From Macrotis lagotis (Eukaryota; Chordata; Mammalia; Peramelemorphia; Peramelidae): a DNA stretch of 64,000 nucleotides. The stretch's first letter is position 1. Each line of letters starts with the position of its first letter. The notes beneath the pieces are model-generated. The model was not told where the DNA came from. It searched no databases and worked only from the letters and a program-made list of their open reading frames with translations. The stretch lies in assembly GCF_037893015.1 (NCBI RefSeq), contig NC_133666.1, positions 625,159,852 to 625,223,851 of the forward strand, written 5' to 3'. Shown here in pieces: positions 43,823-55,172 of the stretch. Both the position numbers and the translations under genes were made by a program.

Positions 43823-46800
43823 CTAGGGCTCCTGGGCGCACGCGACGTGGGCGCCCCGATTCTGCAAGGGGAGCATCTGGGGGTAGTAACTGCCTTTGTG
43901 GAGGTTCCCCCGGAGCAGCACGGTTGCGATCGTCGCCACCAGGACCACGACGCCCACGGCCACCAGCAGCCCCATGACGATGGGCACCGAGTCCCTGGGC
44001 GATTCTGCGGGCGGGGAGGAGGGGAGAAAGAGGGAGGGTCAGGCCTCCAGGCGGCCCGGCCCGGCCCGGCCCCTGCCCGCCGGTCACTCACCCTCCACGG
44101 TCACCGTCACCCACGTGGCGGCCTGGCCCCGCCGGCTCCGGGCGCTGCAGCGATAAGCGCCCCCGTGGGCCCTGGTGACGGGCACCGGGACCCCGACAGA
44201 CAGGCTGCCCTGATCGTTGTCCCGGATACAGGTCACCGTCGGGACGGGGTTCCCCCTGGCCCGGCACTGCAGGACCTGCATGGTCCCTTCCCGCCAGGTC
44301 CACCGCCCTGGACAGCCGGCCTCATCCAGGCGCGGGCCATCTGTGGAAACCAGGAATGCTGCTGACTCCCCCAGTTCCAGCCCCGGGAGCCAGAGCAAGG
44401 AGTCAGGGATGTTTATCTGATTAAAGTGGGACACGCAAAGTGCCCTGTGAACCCTAAAGCACGCCTTTGTTTTCTTTTGTTCGTTTTATTATCATTAATA
44501 ATCAGGCCCAGGTCAATGACTGTTACCTTTAAGCATAAAGCACAAACTTCTGAGACATTGTGCAGTTTCTACACTTGACTCACTGTGTGACCATAAAAGG
44601 CCAATTAGTTTCTCTGGGCCCCTATAAAATAGGCTTAATAAATACCTATACTATTTAACCTTACAGGGTTACTCAAGAGGTTTTTTTTAATTTACACACA
44701 CACACACATATTGAGCTTACTATACTTACAACCCTGGGAGGTATCTTCATCAGCATCATCATCACCATCATCATTTTATTATCATTATTATTATTAATAA
44801 TTATTATTATTCCCATTTTTCAGATGAGGAAGCTTAGGCAAATAGAGATTAAATGACCTGCCTTAAACTGAATCTGGATTTGAACTCAGGTCCTCCTGAC
44901 TCCAGGGCTGGTGCTTTATCCACTGCGCCACCTAGCTGCCCCTGTATTATTAATTTCTACAGGCTGATTTCAACCTACTTTTCCAGTCTTGCATAATCTT
45001 CCCCTTTGCTTAGTTTGTTTCCAACAAAGCTGTTTCCTACACTGTCTCTGTCATACCTTCAATGCCCATCCTTCCAAATGGCTGTTGAAATCCTCAGCTC
45101 AGCTCCCACCAATTCCATGAAACATTCTCTGGTTATTTTCTCAAAGTTAATTTATCTGGATCCATCCTTTGCCCTGACCTCATTCTACACAATAGCCTAT
45201 TGTGTGAGAAATTTGTATATATTTATTCCATCTTAACTAAGCACCTTTGAGAGCAGCAGATAGGGTATTTTTCATCTTTTATATTCTCCAGGGGCTCAAT
45301 ATAGGGTTTTGAACTTACTAGTCTATAGCAAGTATATTATTTATTTCTCCCATTGCCTGAACAGCACAAGAACTTGGTGATCAAGAAGTAGTACTCAGGG
45401 CGTCTAGGTGGCGTAGTGGATAAAGCACCGGCCTTGTAGTCAGGAGTACCTGGGTTCAAATCCGGTTTCAGACACTTAATAATTACCTAGCCCTGTGGCC
45501 TTGGGCAAGCCACTTAACCCCATTGCCTTGCAAAAAAAAAAAAGTAGTACTCACACTGGACTAGAAGCTGCAGGCTCTTGTTCCTCCATAACGTTTCTCC
45601 CAGCAGTTCCAGAACAGCTTGGCAGGTAATCCAGGCCCCATCGTATTCCTCAGTGGCATTCAGGGAGAGCTGGGCAATCTCACCAGATGACCATCTGGTC
45701 CCATTTATCCGCACCCTGGCCCCTGCTCTTGCCACACAGGTCACATTCACTAGGGTCCCCTCAGGTACACTGGCCTCACTGATCACTAGGTTAGGTGGAG
45801 GGAAACCTGGGGAAAGGAACAGGGACCATTGTGGTAGTTTTAGTGAGCTGAACAGAGCCCTGACTTTATCTTTGCCCTACCCCCCTCCCAATTTCTCAGC
45901 CTCATAATGTGACTCTTCTTACTGTAGATGGTCAGATTTTTCTGGACTTCCCGGTTTTGACCTCCCAGGGTCACATTGCAAGTCAGCTCCCACTGGCCCT
46001 CTCTCTCCCCCTTGGCTACAGTTGCTATAGCTGTAGCCCTGAGTGTGTGCTGGTTCCTGATAACTGTAGGATTCAAACTTCTCCCTCCCAGGTATAGATG
46101 GATTTGGGCATTCTCCACTGGGAAGAGCTTGTCAACTTCACAGCTTACAGTCTCCTCCTTCCCGACCTCCAAAAGCTTGGGGGCCATGAGTTGAGGGCTT
46201 CCCAGGGCTGAGAGGACAAGGGAGAACAGAAGAGAGAGGCAGTTGAGTCAGGTGGGAATAGACTGGAAAGGGCCATTGGCTTCAACACAACCCAGCTGCT
46301 CGTTTTGTCCCTTACCAAAGGTGTGGAGCTCCACAGGGTCTGAACTGTTCTGATAGAGTTCTAGTCCTTGTGCTCGAAGATCCATCTCTGCTCTACAGGA
46401 GAAATTGACTCCATGGTCCTCTCTCCTGGCTGTGACTGTGAGTGTGACCTCAGCCGCCTTTCCCAAGTCTTGTTCAGAGACTGTCTGTCTACTCAGCTCC
46501 TGAGATCCCCGAAGCAGTACCATTGTCAAGTTTTGCCTGGGTTTCCCACCCCAGACTTGGCATCGAAAGGTGAAATTCTGGCCTACAAGGATCCATGGAG
46601 GCAGGGGATCAAGCTTTACATGTTCTGGCGGCTCTGGGAAGAGGGAAGAGAATTCCAAGTGGTCTGTGGGAGTAGAGGATTGCCCTAGTTTCCCTCCACC
46701 TGCTCATAGTGGAATGATTCCAGCTTTGAAAGCAACACAGTGAAACTTGATTTAAGAGGACCTGCCCCAAATACAAAGTGCTCATCTGGCATTCTGATCC

Positions 46801-48879
46801 CTTCATCCCTCCTATCTTTCCAGTCTTCCTTTTTTTTTTCTCAAAGCAATGGGATTAAGTGACTTGCCCAAGATCACAAAGCTAGGTAATTGCCAAGTGT
46901 CTAAGGTCACATTTGAACTCAGGTCCTCCTGACTTCAGGGTTGGTGCTCTATCTGCTGCTCCACCAGTCACCTCCCTTTCCAGTCTTCCTACACTTTTCC
47001 TTACTTGCCAAACTTCTTTGATCCAGTGGCACTCCCCATCTAGCTATTCTTCCAACAGGATGCTCCATATCTCAGCTCTGAGGTCCCTCATGCATAAAAA
47101 AAATCTTCCTCTTGCACTTTAACTACTGACTCCCTTCCCTCCTCTTCCCTCCCCCCTTCCTTTAGGTCTCAACTAAAATCCCATCCTTTGCTGGAAGCCT
47201 TTCTCAACCCCTCTTAATTCTAATGCCTTTCCCCTGTTTTTTATGTCCTATTTTCCTGTATGCATCTTCCCCATTGATTATAAGCTCCTTGGGGCCAGGG
47301 ACTGTCTTTTGCCTCATTTTATATCCCCCATACATACTAGGCACTTAATAAATGTTGATTGATTGCCTTGGCCCATTTTACAGATGAGGAAACTGAGGTT
47401 GAACTGATTGTCCCTCAGACGAAGTAACAGCTCTTGAGATCTGCTTTCTTTGCTTCCTGACTTCTTACCCTGTAGCATTCATGGCACACAACCTATCCAG
47501 ATCCTCCATAGGTCACTGATGGCACATGAAATTCCAGCATCACAGGCTCCTATACCCACAGTCTTTCATGGCATGTGCTCTCACCTGACCCACCAGCCAT
47601 GGGAGTCTTGCCTGATAAGGGGACCTTACTGGCTCAGATTGAGCATCTAGGCCTGACTCCACTGTGCCTGGAGTCTGGAAGACCTGAGTTCAAATCTAAC
47701 CTCAGATAATGTTATCTGGGCAAGTCACTTCTTTTTGCCTCAGTTTCCTTGACTAAAATGGGGATCATCATAGCATTTGCCTCCTAGAGATTTTGTGAAG
47801 ATTAAATGAGATCATATCTGTCAAGCATTTAGCATAGTGCCTGATACCCCAGTTGGCACTCAACAACAGATGCTTGGGGTTTAGCATGCTAAGAGAGAGG
47901 GTCACCAGTTCCCTCAGAGGATCTTGGTGAGACCCTTTCATGGATTAGAATGAAAGGAGACCTCCAGAGGAGAGAGGTACTAGAGAGCTCCTAGAGGTAG
48001 TAGGGATGGTTGTCATGGATAGCAATGAAAGCATGGGTGAACTGCCTGGGAAGACTTTAGGAAACACATTTGCCCATGCCCAGGAAATTTTGTTATTCTG
48101 CATGTCAATAAACCTATAGCAAGACCTTAGTTGCTCTGTCCAAGGTATGACTCTGGGTCATAGTCAGTAATGGTGCATACCCCCTCCAATACAAACACTC
48201 ACGAATCACAGTGATATTGGTACTGGAGAGCATCTGAGCTTCCCCAATGCAGTTGGCAAAGCAGTGGAGTTGATTATCCTGGGTTACATTTCTTAATAGA
48301 AATACTATCCATCCGGTCCCGTTGTCTACTTGTATCTTGTTAAGTTGAGTCTCCAGGCCAATGCGCTCTGGCTGCGTGCAGTTTGTACTGCAATTCACTT
48401 GCACGTTTCCACTAGGAGTGATCACTGGATGAAGGGGTTGTATCCATATGTTTCCTGGAGCCCCTGCAAACACAAACCTATGGCAGTTGCCTCAAGATTT
48501 CTTTTTACAGATTTCTTCCTGATTTACTGTCTAGGCCCTCTTTTCACCCTTCCAACCAAATTCTAGAGACACAGAAATTCTAGAGTTCCTTTTACCCTCT
48601 GAGGAATTAACCTCTTCTTGAGACCAAGCAGGGCTAAATTAGTAGGGACTGCCCTCCAGGTTATCCTCATGGGCTCCAGGGTACATACGGATAAAACCCC
48701 TCCTTTCCCTGAGTACAGAAACTAGGTCTCTCAGTCCCCTCCTTGCCCTTCTCTTAGTTAAGAGTGCAAGATCCCTGGGACTACAGCTAACTATTCTTTG
48801 CCAGTGTCTCACCTGAGAGTATGACAGCAAAAACCAGCAGCTTCAGAAACGACTTGGGCCAAGTTTTCAGGAGTGCCAT
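43823..48879 (-). CDS. ICAM3: Intercellular adhesion molecule 3 (CD50)
   Basis: Leukocyte membrane glycoprotein that binds LFA-1 and, in human, DC-SIGN. Exons in transcript order: 48879-48813, 48463-48203, 46633-46316, 46207-45923, 45806-45555, 44340-44092 and 44004-43823. All are phase 1, giving 537 residues (human 547). It has a signal peptide ([15 protein letters not shown]), five Ig domains in exons 2-6 and a membrane segment at about 483-506. The tail [13 protein letters not shown] resembles the Ser/Tyr part of the human ICAM3 tail (GSYHV...). D1 keeps NCSTNC and the integrin Glu in GLETQL, and has many N-glycosylation sites. D2 has [22 protein letters not shown]. Symbol rests mainly on its place upstream of RAVER1 on the same strand and on five domains. 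Introns carry SINEs; one touches the exon 5 donor. Confidence 0.92.
44752..44811. repeat. (CAT)n and (ATT)n simple repeat
   Basis: CATCATC units passing into ATTATT units in ICAM3 intron 5. Confidence 0.8.
44815..44942 (-). repeat. MIR/CORE-SINE-like element, antisense to plus strand
   Basis: CAGATGAGGAAGCTTAGGC, then TTTGAACTCAGGTCC and GCGCCACCTAGCTGCCC. It appears to join a MIR-like 3' part to a CORE-SINE head. In ICAM3 intron 5. Confidence 0.75.
45398..45541 (+). repeat. CORE-SINE abutting the ICAM3 exon 5 splice donor
   Basis: Full copy, antisense to ICAM3. It has a perfect 12-base duplication AAGTAGTACTCA at 45386-45397 and 45542-45553. The inner duplicate overlaps the 5' splice site of exon 5 (exon end 45555, donor GTGAGTACT on minus), so the SINE tail starts about 13 bases into the intron. 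Confidence 0.93.
46829..46973 (-). repeat. CORE-SINE in ICAM3 intron 2
   Basis: T-rich start, AGCAATGGGATTAAGTG, core, TTTGAACTCAGG and a diverged head. Confidence 0.85.
47000..47430. repeat. Ancient MIR/THER-like repeat
   Basis: TTATAAGCTCCTTGGGGCCAG...GGCACTTAATAAATGTTGATT, followed by CATTTTACAGATGAGGAAAC, a very common mammalian ancient-repeat pattern. A similar piece lies at about 54600-54690. In ICAM3 intron 2. Confidence 0.5.
47655..47880 (+). repeat. MIR-like element
   Basis: AAGACCTGAGTTCAAATC, GGGCAAGTCACTT, TTGCCTCAGTTTCCTTG and TGAAGATTAAATGAGATC in MIR order. In ICAM3 intron 2. Confidence 0.85.
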
Positions 48880-48986
48880 GGAGGGCCTGGGTTGAGTAGC
48901 TGAAGAGTGAAATGGGGCAGCCTCCTGTCTTCCGGGGGGTAGGGGTGGGGGTAGGGGCAGAGGTTCTAAGTAGAGGCTTTTACCTC

Positions 48987-48996
48987 AGAGGAAGTG
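48987..48996 (+). promoter_or_regulatory. ICAM3: PU.1/ETS-type site upstream of ICAM3
   Basis: AGAGGAAGTG matches the core of the PU.1 ETS consensus. It lies about 110 bases upstream of the ICAM3 start codon. It suits leukocyte-restricted expression, but a ten-base motif can arise by chance. Confidence 0.4.
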
Positions 48997-49579
48997 GCAA
49001 CTCTTGAGCCTGTGACTCCCCGAAGAGAGGCTGCTCAGTGAGAAGGATGAGGCCAAGCCCATGAGACAATTTTCCAGTCCCCAATGAAGCATCTCTGATC
49101 TGCATGAAATCACTAATCCCCACCCCCTACAGGAAGCCCTTGGCCAACCGTTGGGTTAGATCTTCCTTTCTGCTAAACCTGAGGATTGAATGGTGGAACT
49201 AGAGTTGGGGGAGGAGGAACCAGTTGTCCTACAAGAAATGTTCTTTGCCCAGCTTTGGTGCCTGGGCTTATATTCTGTTCTCAAGTGGGAAAATCACAAA
49301 AGATCACAGCATTTAGGGCTAGAGAACAAAGTGAACAAAGAACAAGTGAAAGTGGTCATTGAAGCTTGAAATCTGTAGCAGTGTCCTACCTGTTAGGTTA
49401 GGGATAACCCCATACATGACCTGCTGTCTTCAGAAAGAATGTGTTCCAACTCACTGGAAGTCTTCCAGAAGAAGTTGGAGCACTACTTGTCACAGATGCT
49501 GAGTGGGAATTCTTTCTCTGCTATGAGTCAGGCCAGATGGTTGCTGAGGTCTTTTGCAACTCTTAAATTCTTTTATTCT

Positions 49580-49780
49580 GATGCTGTGCTGAGGTCTTTG
49601 CAAGTATCATTGTATTTGATCCTCACAACAACCCTGGGAGAAAGGTGATATTATTATCCCCATTTTACAACTGAGGAAACTGAGGCAGATAGGGATTAAG
49701 TGAAGTGTCTGAGACGAGATTTACACTCAAGTCTTTCAGACTCTAGGCCCAGATCTCTATCCATGAGACCATCTTGATCC
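49580..49780 (-). repeat. MIR-like element, antisense
   Basis: ATTTGATCCTCACAACAACCC, CCCATTTTACAACTGAGG and CTCAAGTC, a complement of a MIR 3' half and core. Confidence 0.8.
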
Positions 49781-50077
49781 CTATCCAAATATCTAACTGA
49801 ATCTACTCCCTTCTTTCCCAAGAAGCTTAGTACCTGCCTCAGAGTATTTCTTGGAGGTACCTCAATTCCTGCCTTACACAAGGAGACCTCAACTCACCCA
49901 TTGATATTCCCTCTTAAGCCTTTCAATTTCTCAGTCACCTCAATTCCGAAGACCTATCCTTCCACTCCAATTCAACTCCCATAAGGACTAACATACCCTG
50001 AACCTCCCCATCCTCCATTCATGTTCCACTTCCATTCTGAAGAATTTAGAAATTCCTTTCCCTGACCACAATTTCTT

Positions 50078-50228
50078 TTTTTTTAATTTTATTTATTGAA
50101 GGCAAAGGGGTTAAGTGACTTGCCCAAGGTCACACAGCTAGGCAATTATTAAGCATCAAAGGTCAGATTTGAACTTGGGTCTTCCTGATTCCAAGGCCAT
50201 TGCTCTATCCACTGTACCACCTAGCTGA
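50078..50228 (-). repeat. CORE-SINE, antisense
   Basis: Full reverse copy between CCTGACCACAATTTCTT and CCTGACCACAGTTTCTT, a target duplication with one mismatch. Confidence 0.9.
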
Positions 50229-50959
50229 CCCTGACCACAGTTTCTTATAATTTTCTCTCTCCCCCATGCCTTATAACTGGCTTAATTCTTCATCATCACC
50301 CTGACTTTTATTTCTTCCAGCCCTTAGCCTCCTTCAAAGAAATCGAGTCAATTGTTTTGGTTTCACTTCCATTCTTGACCTTCTAGTTAAACAGTTCTCT
50401 CCTCTACTCTGAAATTTCTTGCTCCTTTATCATATCACCATCAAAATCCTTCTCAGAAGCTAACCTTAAATCACTCCCACCATCTAGTTTTTCTGCTCCA
50501 TTGCAGAATATTCATTCCCCTGTTTCCAAATATGGATAGAAGTTATGCAATCTTGAATCTGCTACAAATTTCTGTTATCTAATATCAACTTCAATAGAAC
50601 AATACTTTTACCTTCTGCTAATTGATTCTCTCTAGCACCACTCACAGCAGCTATACCAAACCTTCTGTCTTCCCCTCAGACCTCCACTCACAATCCTCCT
50701 CCCTCCATCCATCTTCTCGGCTGAGAACTTTGCGTCATACTTTATTGAGAAAGCAAAAGTCAGTTATTTACCATGAACTTCCTCCATTCCCCCACCCCAC
50801 TCCCAGCTGAGAATGCCTTAGACATCATCCCTCCTTAGTTTCTGATAATGATGTGGCCTGCCTTACTAAGGGCATCCCTCTCCATGTACCTGTAATTCAA
50901 CTGGTGCATTCTAAGTCATTGTGGCAAAGGTGTGTTGGGTAACCATGCTTCCTCTCACT

Positions 50960-51335
50960 TTGCCATCTTGATTACACTCTAGGCTATGATATCATATTTG
51001 ATAAATCCAGTGCCCTTTTCTCAGTCCTTTTCTTGATCCTGTTGATCATACTTTTGCCTGTCTGGAATTTCATGAGACAGCTTTCTCTTGGTTCTCCTCC
51101 CACGGTTCTATTCCTGACTCCCCTCCCCCACAGCACACCTTTTCTGACTCATCATCCATGCCCCACTCCCTGAGGGTATACCCAAAGACTTTTTGGGATC
51201 TCTGTTGTCTCTACACTCTCCTTTGGTGACCTCATCCTCTCCCATTGAATTATCATCCCTATGTAGATGACTCCCAGATCTGTACCTCTAGGACTAGTCT
51301 CTCTCCTGAGCTCTAGTCTTGAATCATCATCTAGC
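50960..51335 (+). repeat. L2/CR1-type LINE reverse-transcriptase remnant
   Basis: A translation shows the L2-type order: DPVDHT, FSWFSS, a region corresponding to GVPQGS (decayed), YTL...W, HPLPLNYHPYVDDSQ (the YADD-type box, here YVDD) and SLSPEL. It is frame-broken and old. Confidence 0.6.
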
Positions 51336-51807
51336 TGCCCCTAAGTTACAAATGCAAACTTCTAAATGGTAGACAAGACATCTCCCTGGAGCTGCAAGTC
51401 ACTTGCAAAGATTCCTAGGTAATTTTGCATCTAGGTCATCATCCATCAGGCATCTTGAACTTTGTCTTGCCAATGAACTCCAATGACTCCTGGAAGAGAG
51501 AGTGAACACCTCTGTCTCAGTCAATCCAATTCACACATAAATCAGTTCCCTAGGAACTGCTAAGAGTGAACTTTCTACCCCAATGGGAAATCTCCTTAGA
51601 ATATGAGATCTTATCACATTCCCTAAGAGCTCATCTTCTCTTGTGTAAATATAAATACAACTTCCTCAGTATAAATGATGTCCTCAATTTTTATTTATTA
51701 TTTACTTTAATAAAGAGATTTCCTAGCTACCCAATAATGTGTGTTAGTGGGAGAGAGACAAGTTGGTGAGAGTAAAATAACTGTTTCCCTTAAGAACAGT
51801 CTGAGAA

Positions 51808-51961
51808 GGGGAGGCTAGGTGGCTTAGTGGATAAAGCACTGGCCCTGGAGTCAGGAGTACCTGGGTTCAAATCTGGTCTCAGACACTTAATAATTACCTA
51901 GCTGCGTGGCCTTGGGCAAACCACTTAACCCCATTTGCCTTGCAAAAACCTAAAAAAAAAA
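51808..51961 (+). repeat. CORE-SINE, recent insertion
   Basis: Full copy with tail CAAAAACCTAAAAAA. Perfect 16-base duplication AAGAACAGTCTGAGAA at 51792-51807 and 51962-51977. Confidence 0.95.
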
Positions 51962-52009
51962 AAGAACAGTCTGAGAATGTACTTTTTATTCTGAACTCAT
52001 GAAATTGAA

Positions 52010-52710
52010 GAAGAATTAAGAAACTTCTTGTTGAAGGTGAAAGAGGAGCATGTAAAAGCTGACTTGAAGCTTAACATCAAAAAAACTCTAAGATCTTGGC
52101 AACTGGTTCTATTAATTCTTGGCAAATAGAGGAAGAAATGGAAGCAGTGTTAGGTTTTATATTCTTGAACTCAAAGATCTTTGCAGATGGTGGCTGCAGC
52201 TATGAAATTAAAAAGACACTTGTTCCCTGGAAGGAAAGCTATGACAAATTTGGTTAGCATTTTAAAAAGCACAAATAACACTTTGCTGACAAAGGTCTGT
52301 ATAGTCAAAGCTATGCTTTTTCCAGTAGCAATGTATGATTGTGAGAACTGAACCATAAGGAAAGTTGAATACTACGGAATTAACTAGTTTGGGATGACTT
52401 TTGAGAATCTCTTGGATAGCAAAGAGATCAAATCAGTCAACACTTAAATAAATTAAGAATATTCCCTGTAAGGAAATAGTTTAAGCTAGAGTTTAAATAT
52501 TTTGACCACATAATGAGAAGACAGGACTCACTGGAAAAGGCCCTGATGTTGAAAAAAGATGGCAGGCAAAAGGAAAAGGTAACAACAAAGGAGGAGATAG
52601 GTAGATAGTGTCATGGAAACGACAACGATGAGTTTGAACAGTCTTTAAGATCATGGAGGGTAAGAAGGGCCTGGCATGTGTCTCTGGGATCATAAAAAGT
52701 AAACTGAACT
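52010..52710 (+). repeat. RTE-type LINE remnant (ORF2 3' end)
   Basis: Decayed translation with RTE/BovB-like blocks in order: FLNSKIFADGGCSYEIKK, VPWKESYDKFG, FDHIMRRQDSLEKALML, and a run of basic residues. The element ends in an AAT microsatellite (52711-52730), the kind of simple 3' tail typical of RTE elements. Several frame breaks. Confidence 0.75.
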
Positions 52711-53437
52711 GAATAATAATAATAATAATATGTCATACCCCTAGACCAAAGATATTTGATATGTAGTAGATATTATTCTAACCTAATACTCCTCTTAGAG
52801 GTAGAAGAATAGTGGAGAGATCATCCAACTACAGCAGTCCTTGATCCCGCCCAACCCTTCTCAATTAGGCTGCTAGCTATGAAGGCAGAGCCTTCATCCA
52901 CTTCTCCACAAGTGTGGAAATTGTAGTATCTCTTAGAGACAGAATGGGCAAGATCCTAGGACAGATTGTCTACCATCTCAAGAAAGGGGAAGGGTATAGA
53001 GGGAGGAAAGGAATTTAGAACTCAAAATTTTTAAATATGAATATTTAAAATTATCTGTACATGTAATTGGAGAAAAAGAAGACACTACTTTTTCAAAAAC
53101 CACAGGTTATGCTATCCCAAAAAATGAAATTGGTGTTTATGTTCCATCTATGTCTTTATTCAAGTCATCAATAAAAATGTTAACACAGGGGCAAGCACAG
53201 ATGCCTGGACCACTCCACTGGAGACCTCCTTCTAGAGTATCATCAAAATATTATTGACTATACTCATATATACTTTCACAAAGTTGTGGTTAATGAAAGC
53301 AGATTGCAAAGGGTTGTGGAATGAGGTGAAGTAAAGATAATGAGCTCAGATTATGATTTATAGAAGACTGGTTCTGAAAGAGAATAAGTATGAAATATTT
53401 TTTAAGGATCAAAGGAAAAAGGAAGGATCAAAGGAAA

Positions 53438-53440
<3 letters not shown>

Positions 53441-53484
<44 letters not shown>
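53441..53484. repeat. (GT)n microsatellite
   Basis: Pure GT run of over 40 bases. Confidence 0.95.
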
Positions 53485-53485
<1 letters not shown>

Positions 53486-53524
53486 TGTTTTAGAATAGAG
53501 AAGAACTGAATCTAAAGGGGGAAA

Positions 53525-53690
53525 AAGAGAGAATCAGAAGACCTGAGGTTGAAATTTCCCTCTGACACTTATTTTTGTGACATTAAGCAAAATCACTTAG
53601 ACTCTCTGAGTCTTCATTCCCTCATCTGTAGAATGAAGGAGAGAGTTGAAGTAGACAATCTCTAAGGTTCCTTCCAACTCTGAACTTATC
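53525..53690 (+). repeat. MIR-like element
   Basis: AAGACCTGAGGTTGAAATTTC, AGCAAAATCACTTAG, CTCTGAGTCTTCATTCCCTC in MIR order. Immediately upstream (about 53130-53240) is an old LINE-like stretch, CATCAATAAAAATGTTAACAC, similar to one near 15050. Confidence 0.7.
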
Positions 53691-54302
53691 TAGGATGACT
53701 GATAGAGCAGGGTCCTGGAAAAGACAGAAGGGTATGGGATAAAGTAGAGGGACTGGCTATAGGAATAAGGAAGGCTACCCTTCCTTTGTGACTACAGAGA
53801 AAGAGAGGATGTGTGAAGTGTCGTACAGAGAAGTTTGGAGGAGTAGAGAAAGGGACTGAAGGAAATAGCTTTATGTAGTCTCAGTGTCTTCGTAAGGCAG
53901 GTGGTATTGAGAATGAGGGTAGAGGGGTCAGAGTTGGACCTTTCAGAAAATAGAAAATTTGTGAAGAAGTATGTGACAGTAAATAAACTATGAAAAAAAA
54001 AGGATTGATTGCCTTGCAATTGTACCAGGGCTTAATTCAGGTTGTACAGGATAAATTTATAGTAGATGTACCCAGCAGTTTCCTAACTTCCTTCAGGAAC
54101 ATTAGAGTTCAAGAGTTGTGTGGTAGAAATTTGTTAAGTTGAATTTGAGTAAGAAGAGTAGATCACAGGAATGAAAATTTCAAATTTGGAGAAGAGGACA
54201 TTATTGCAGTGACTGATCATTGGATCCAATATTGGATAAGGAGGAAAAGAGGATCAGAAAGGCTGTAAGAATAGAAGGAAACTGGGGAAGGCTAAAATTG
54301 AA

Positions 54303-54460
54303 ATTTTTTTTTTTAGGTTTTTTTGCAAGGCAAACAGGGTTAAGTGGCTTGCCCAAGGCCACACAGCTAGGTAATTATTAAGTGTCTGAGACCGGATTTG
54401 AACCCAGGTACTCCTGACTCCAGGGCCGGTGCTTTATCCACTACGCCACCTAGCTGCCCC
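54303..54460 (-). repeat. CORE-SINE, antisense, recent insertion
   Basis: T-tail, AGGTTTTTTTGCAAGGC, full core and head. Perfect 10-base duplication TAAAATTGAA at 54293-54302 and 54461-54470. Confidence 0.93.
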
Positions 54461-55018
54461 TAAAATTGAATTTTAAATATGAATATTGTGCAATGTAATT
54501 GGAGAAAAAGAAGATATTACTGTTTAAAACCCATGTAAAGTACTATCTCTTCTTCCCCACCACCCCCATTTCCTTTTCTCAGCTTCCTTTTGTGTTGTCT
54601 TTTCATATTGGATTGCAGATTCCTTGAAGGCAGGGGCTATTTTTCTTTTCTTTTTTGTATTTATATATCCAGTGCATAGCAAAAAGAGTCACACAGATAG
54701 AAAGTGTCTGAGGTTGGATTTGAACTCAGGCCTTCCAGACTAAAAATCAAAATACAGGTAAATTAAAGAACTAAAAATCAAAATAAGGACAAATAAATCA
54801 AGAAATATTTACTGGGGATCCATTATGTGCCAGGCTCTTTGCTAGTCCCTGGAGATGGAAAGACAAACTTGAAACAATCCTTGCTTTTAAGAAATTACTA
54901 TCAGGTACAAAATAATTAGAAGTGTCATAGCATGCTGCCTGCTCGAGGGCATTCTACTGGGACTTTGCACTGGATTTCTGCCTTCTATCAAACCTGTTTC
55001 TAGAAGGGAATGATAAAG

Positions 55019-55172
55019 GGGCGGCTAGGTGGCACAGTGGATAAAGCACCAGCCTTGGAGTCAGGAGTACCTGGGTTCAAATCCGGTCTCAGACACTTAA
55101 TAATTACCTAGCTGTGTGGCCTTGGGCAAGTCACTTAATTCTGGTTTCCTTGCAAAAACCTAAAAAAAAAAA
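55019..55172 (+). repeat. CORE-SINE
   Basis: Full, well-conserved copy, GGCGGCTAGGTGGCACAGTGG to CAAAAACCTAAAAAA. Confidence 0.93.

Noticed and set aside
44717-44942. CRISPR-like repeat spacing in simple repeats
   Set aside because: CAT/ATT microsatellite plus SINE in a mammalian genome; no direct-repeat/spacer array.
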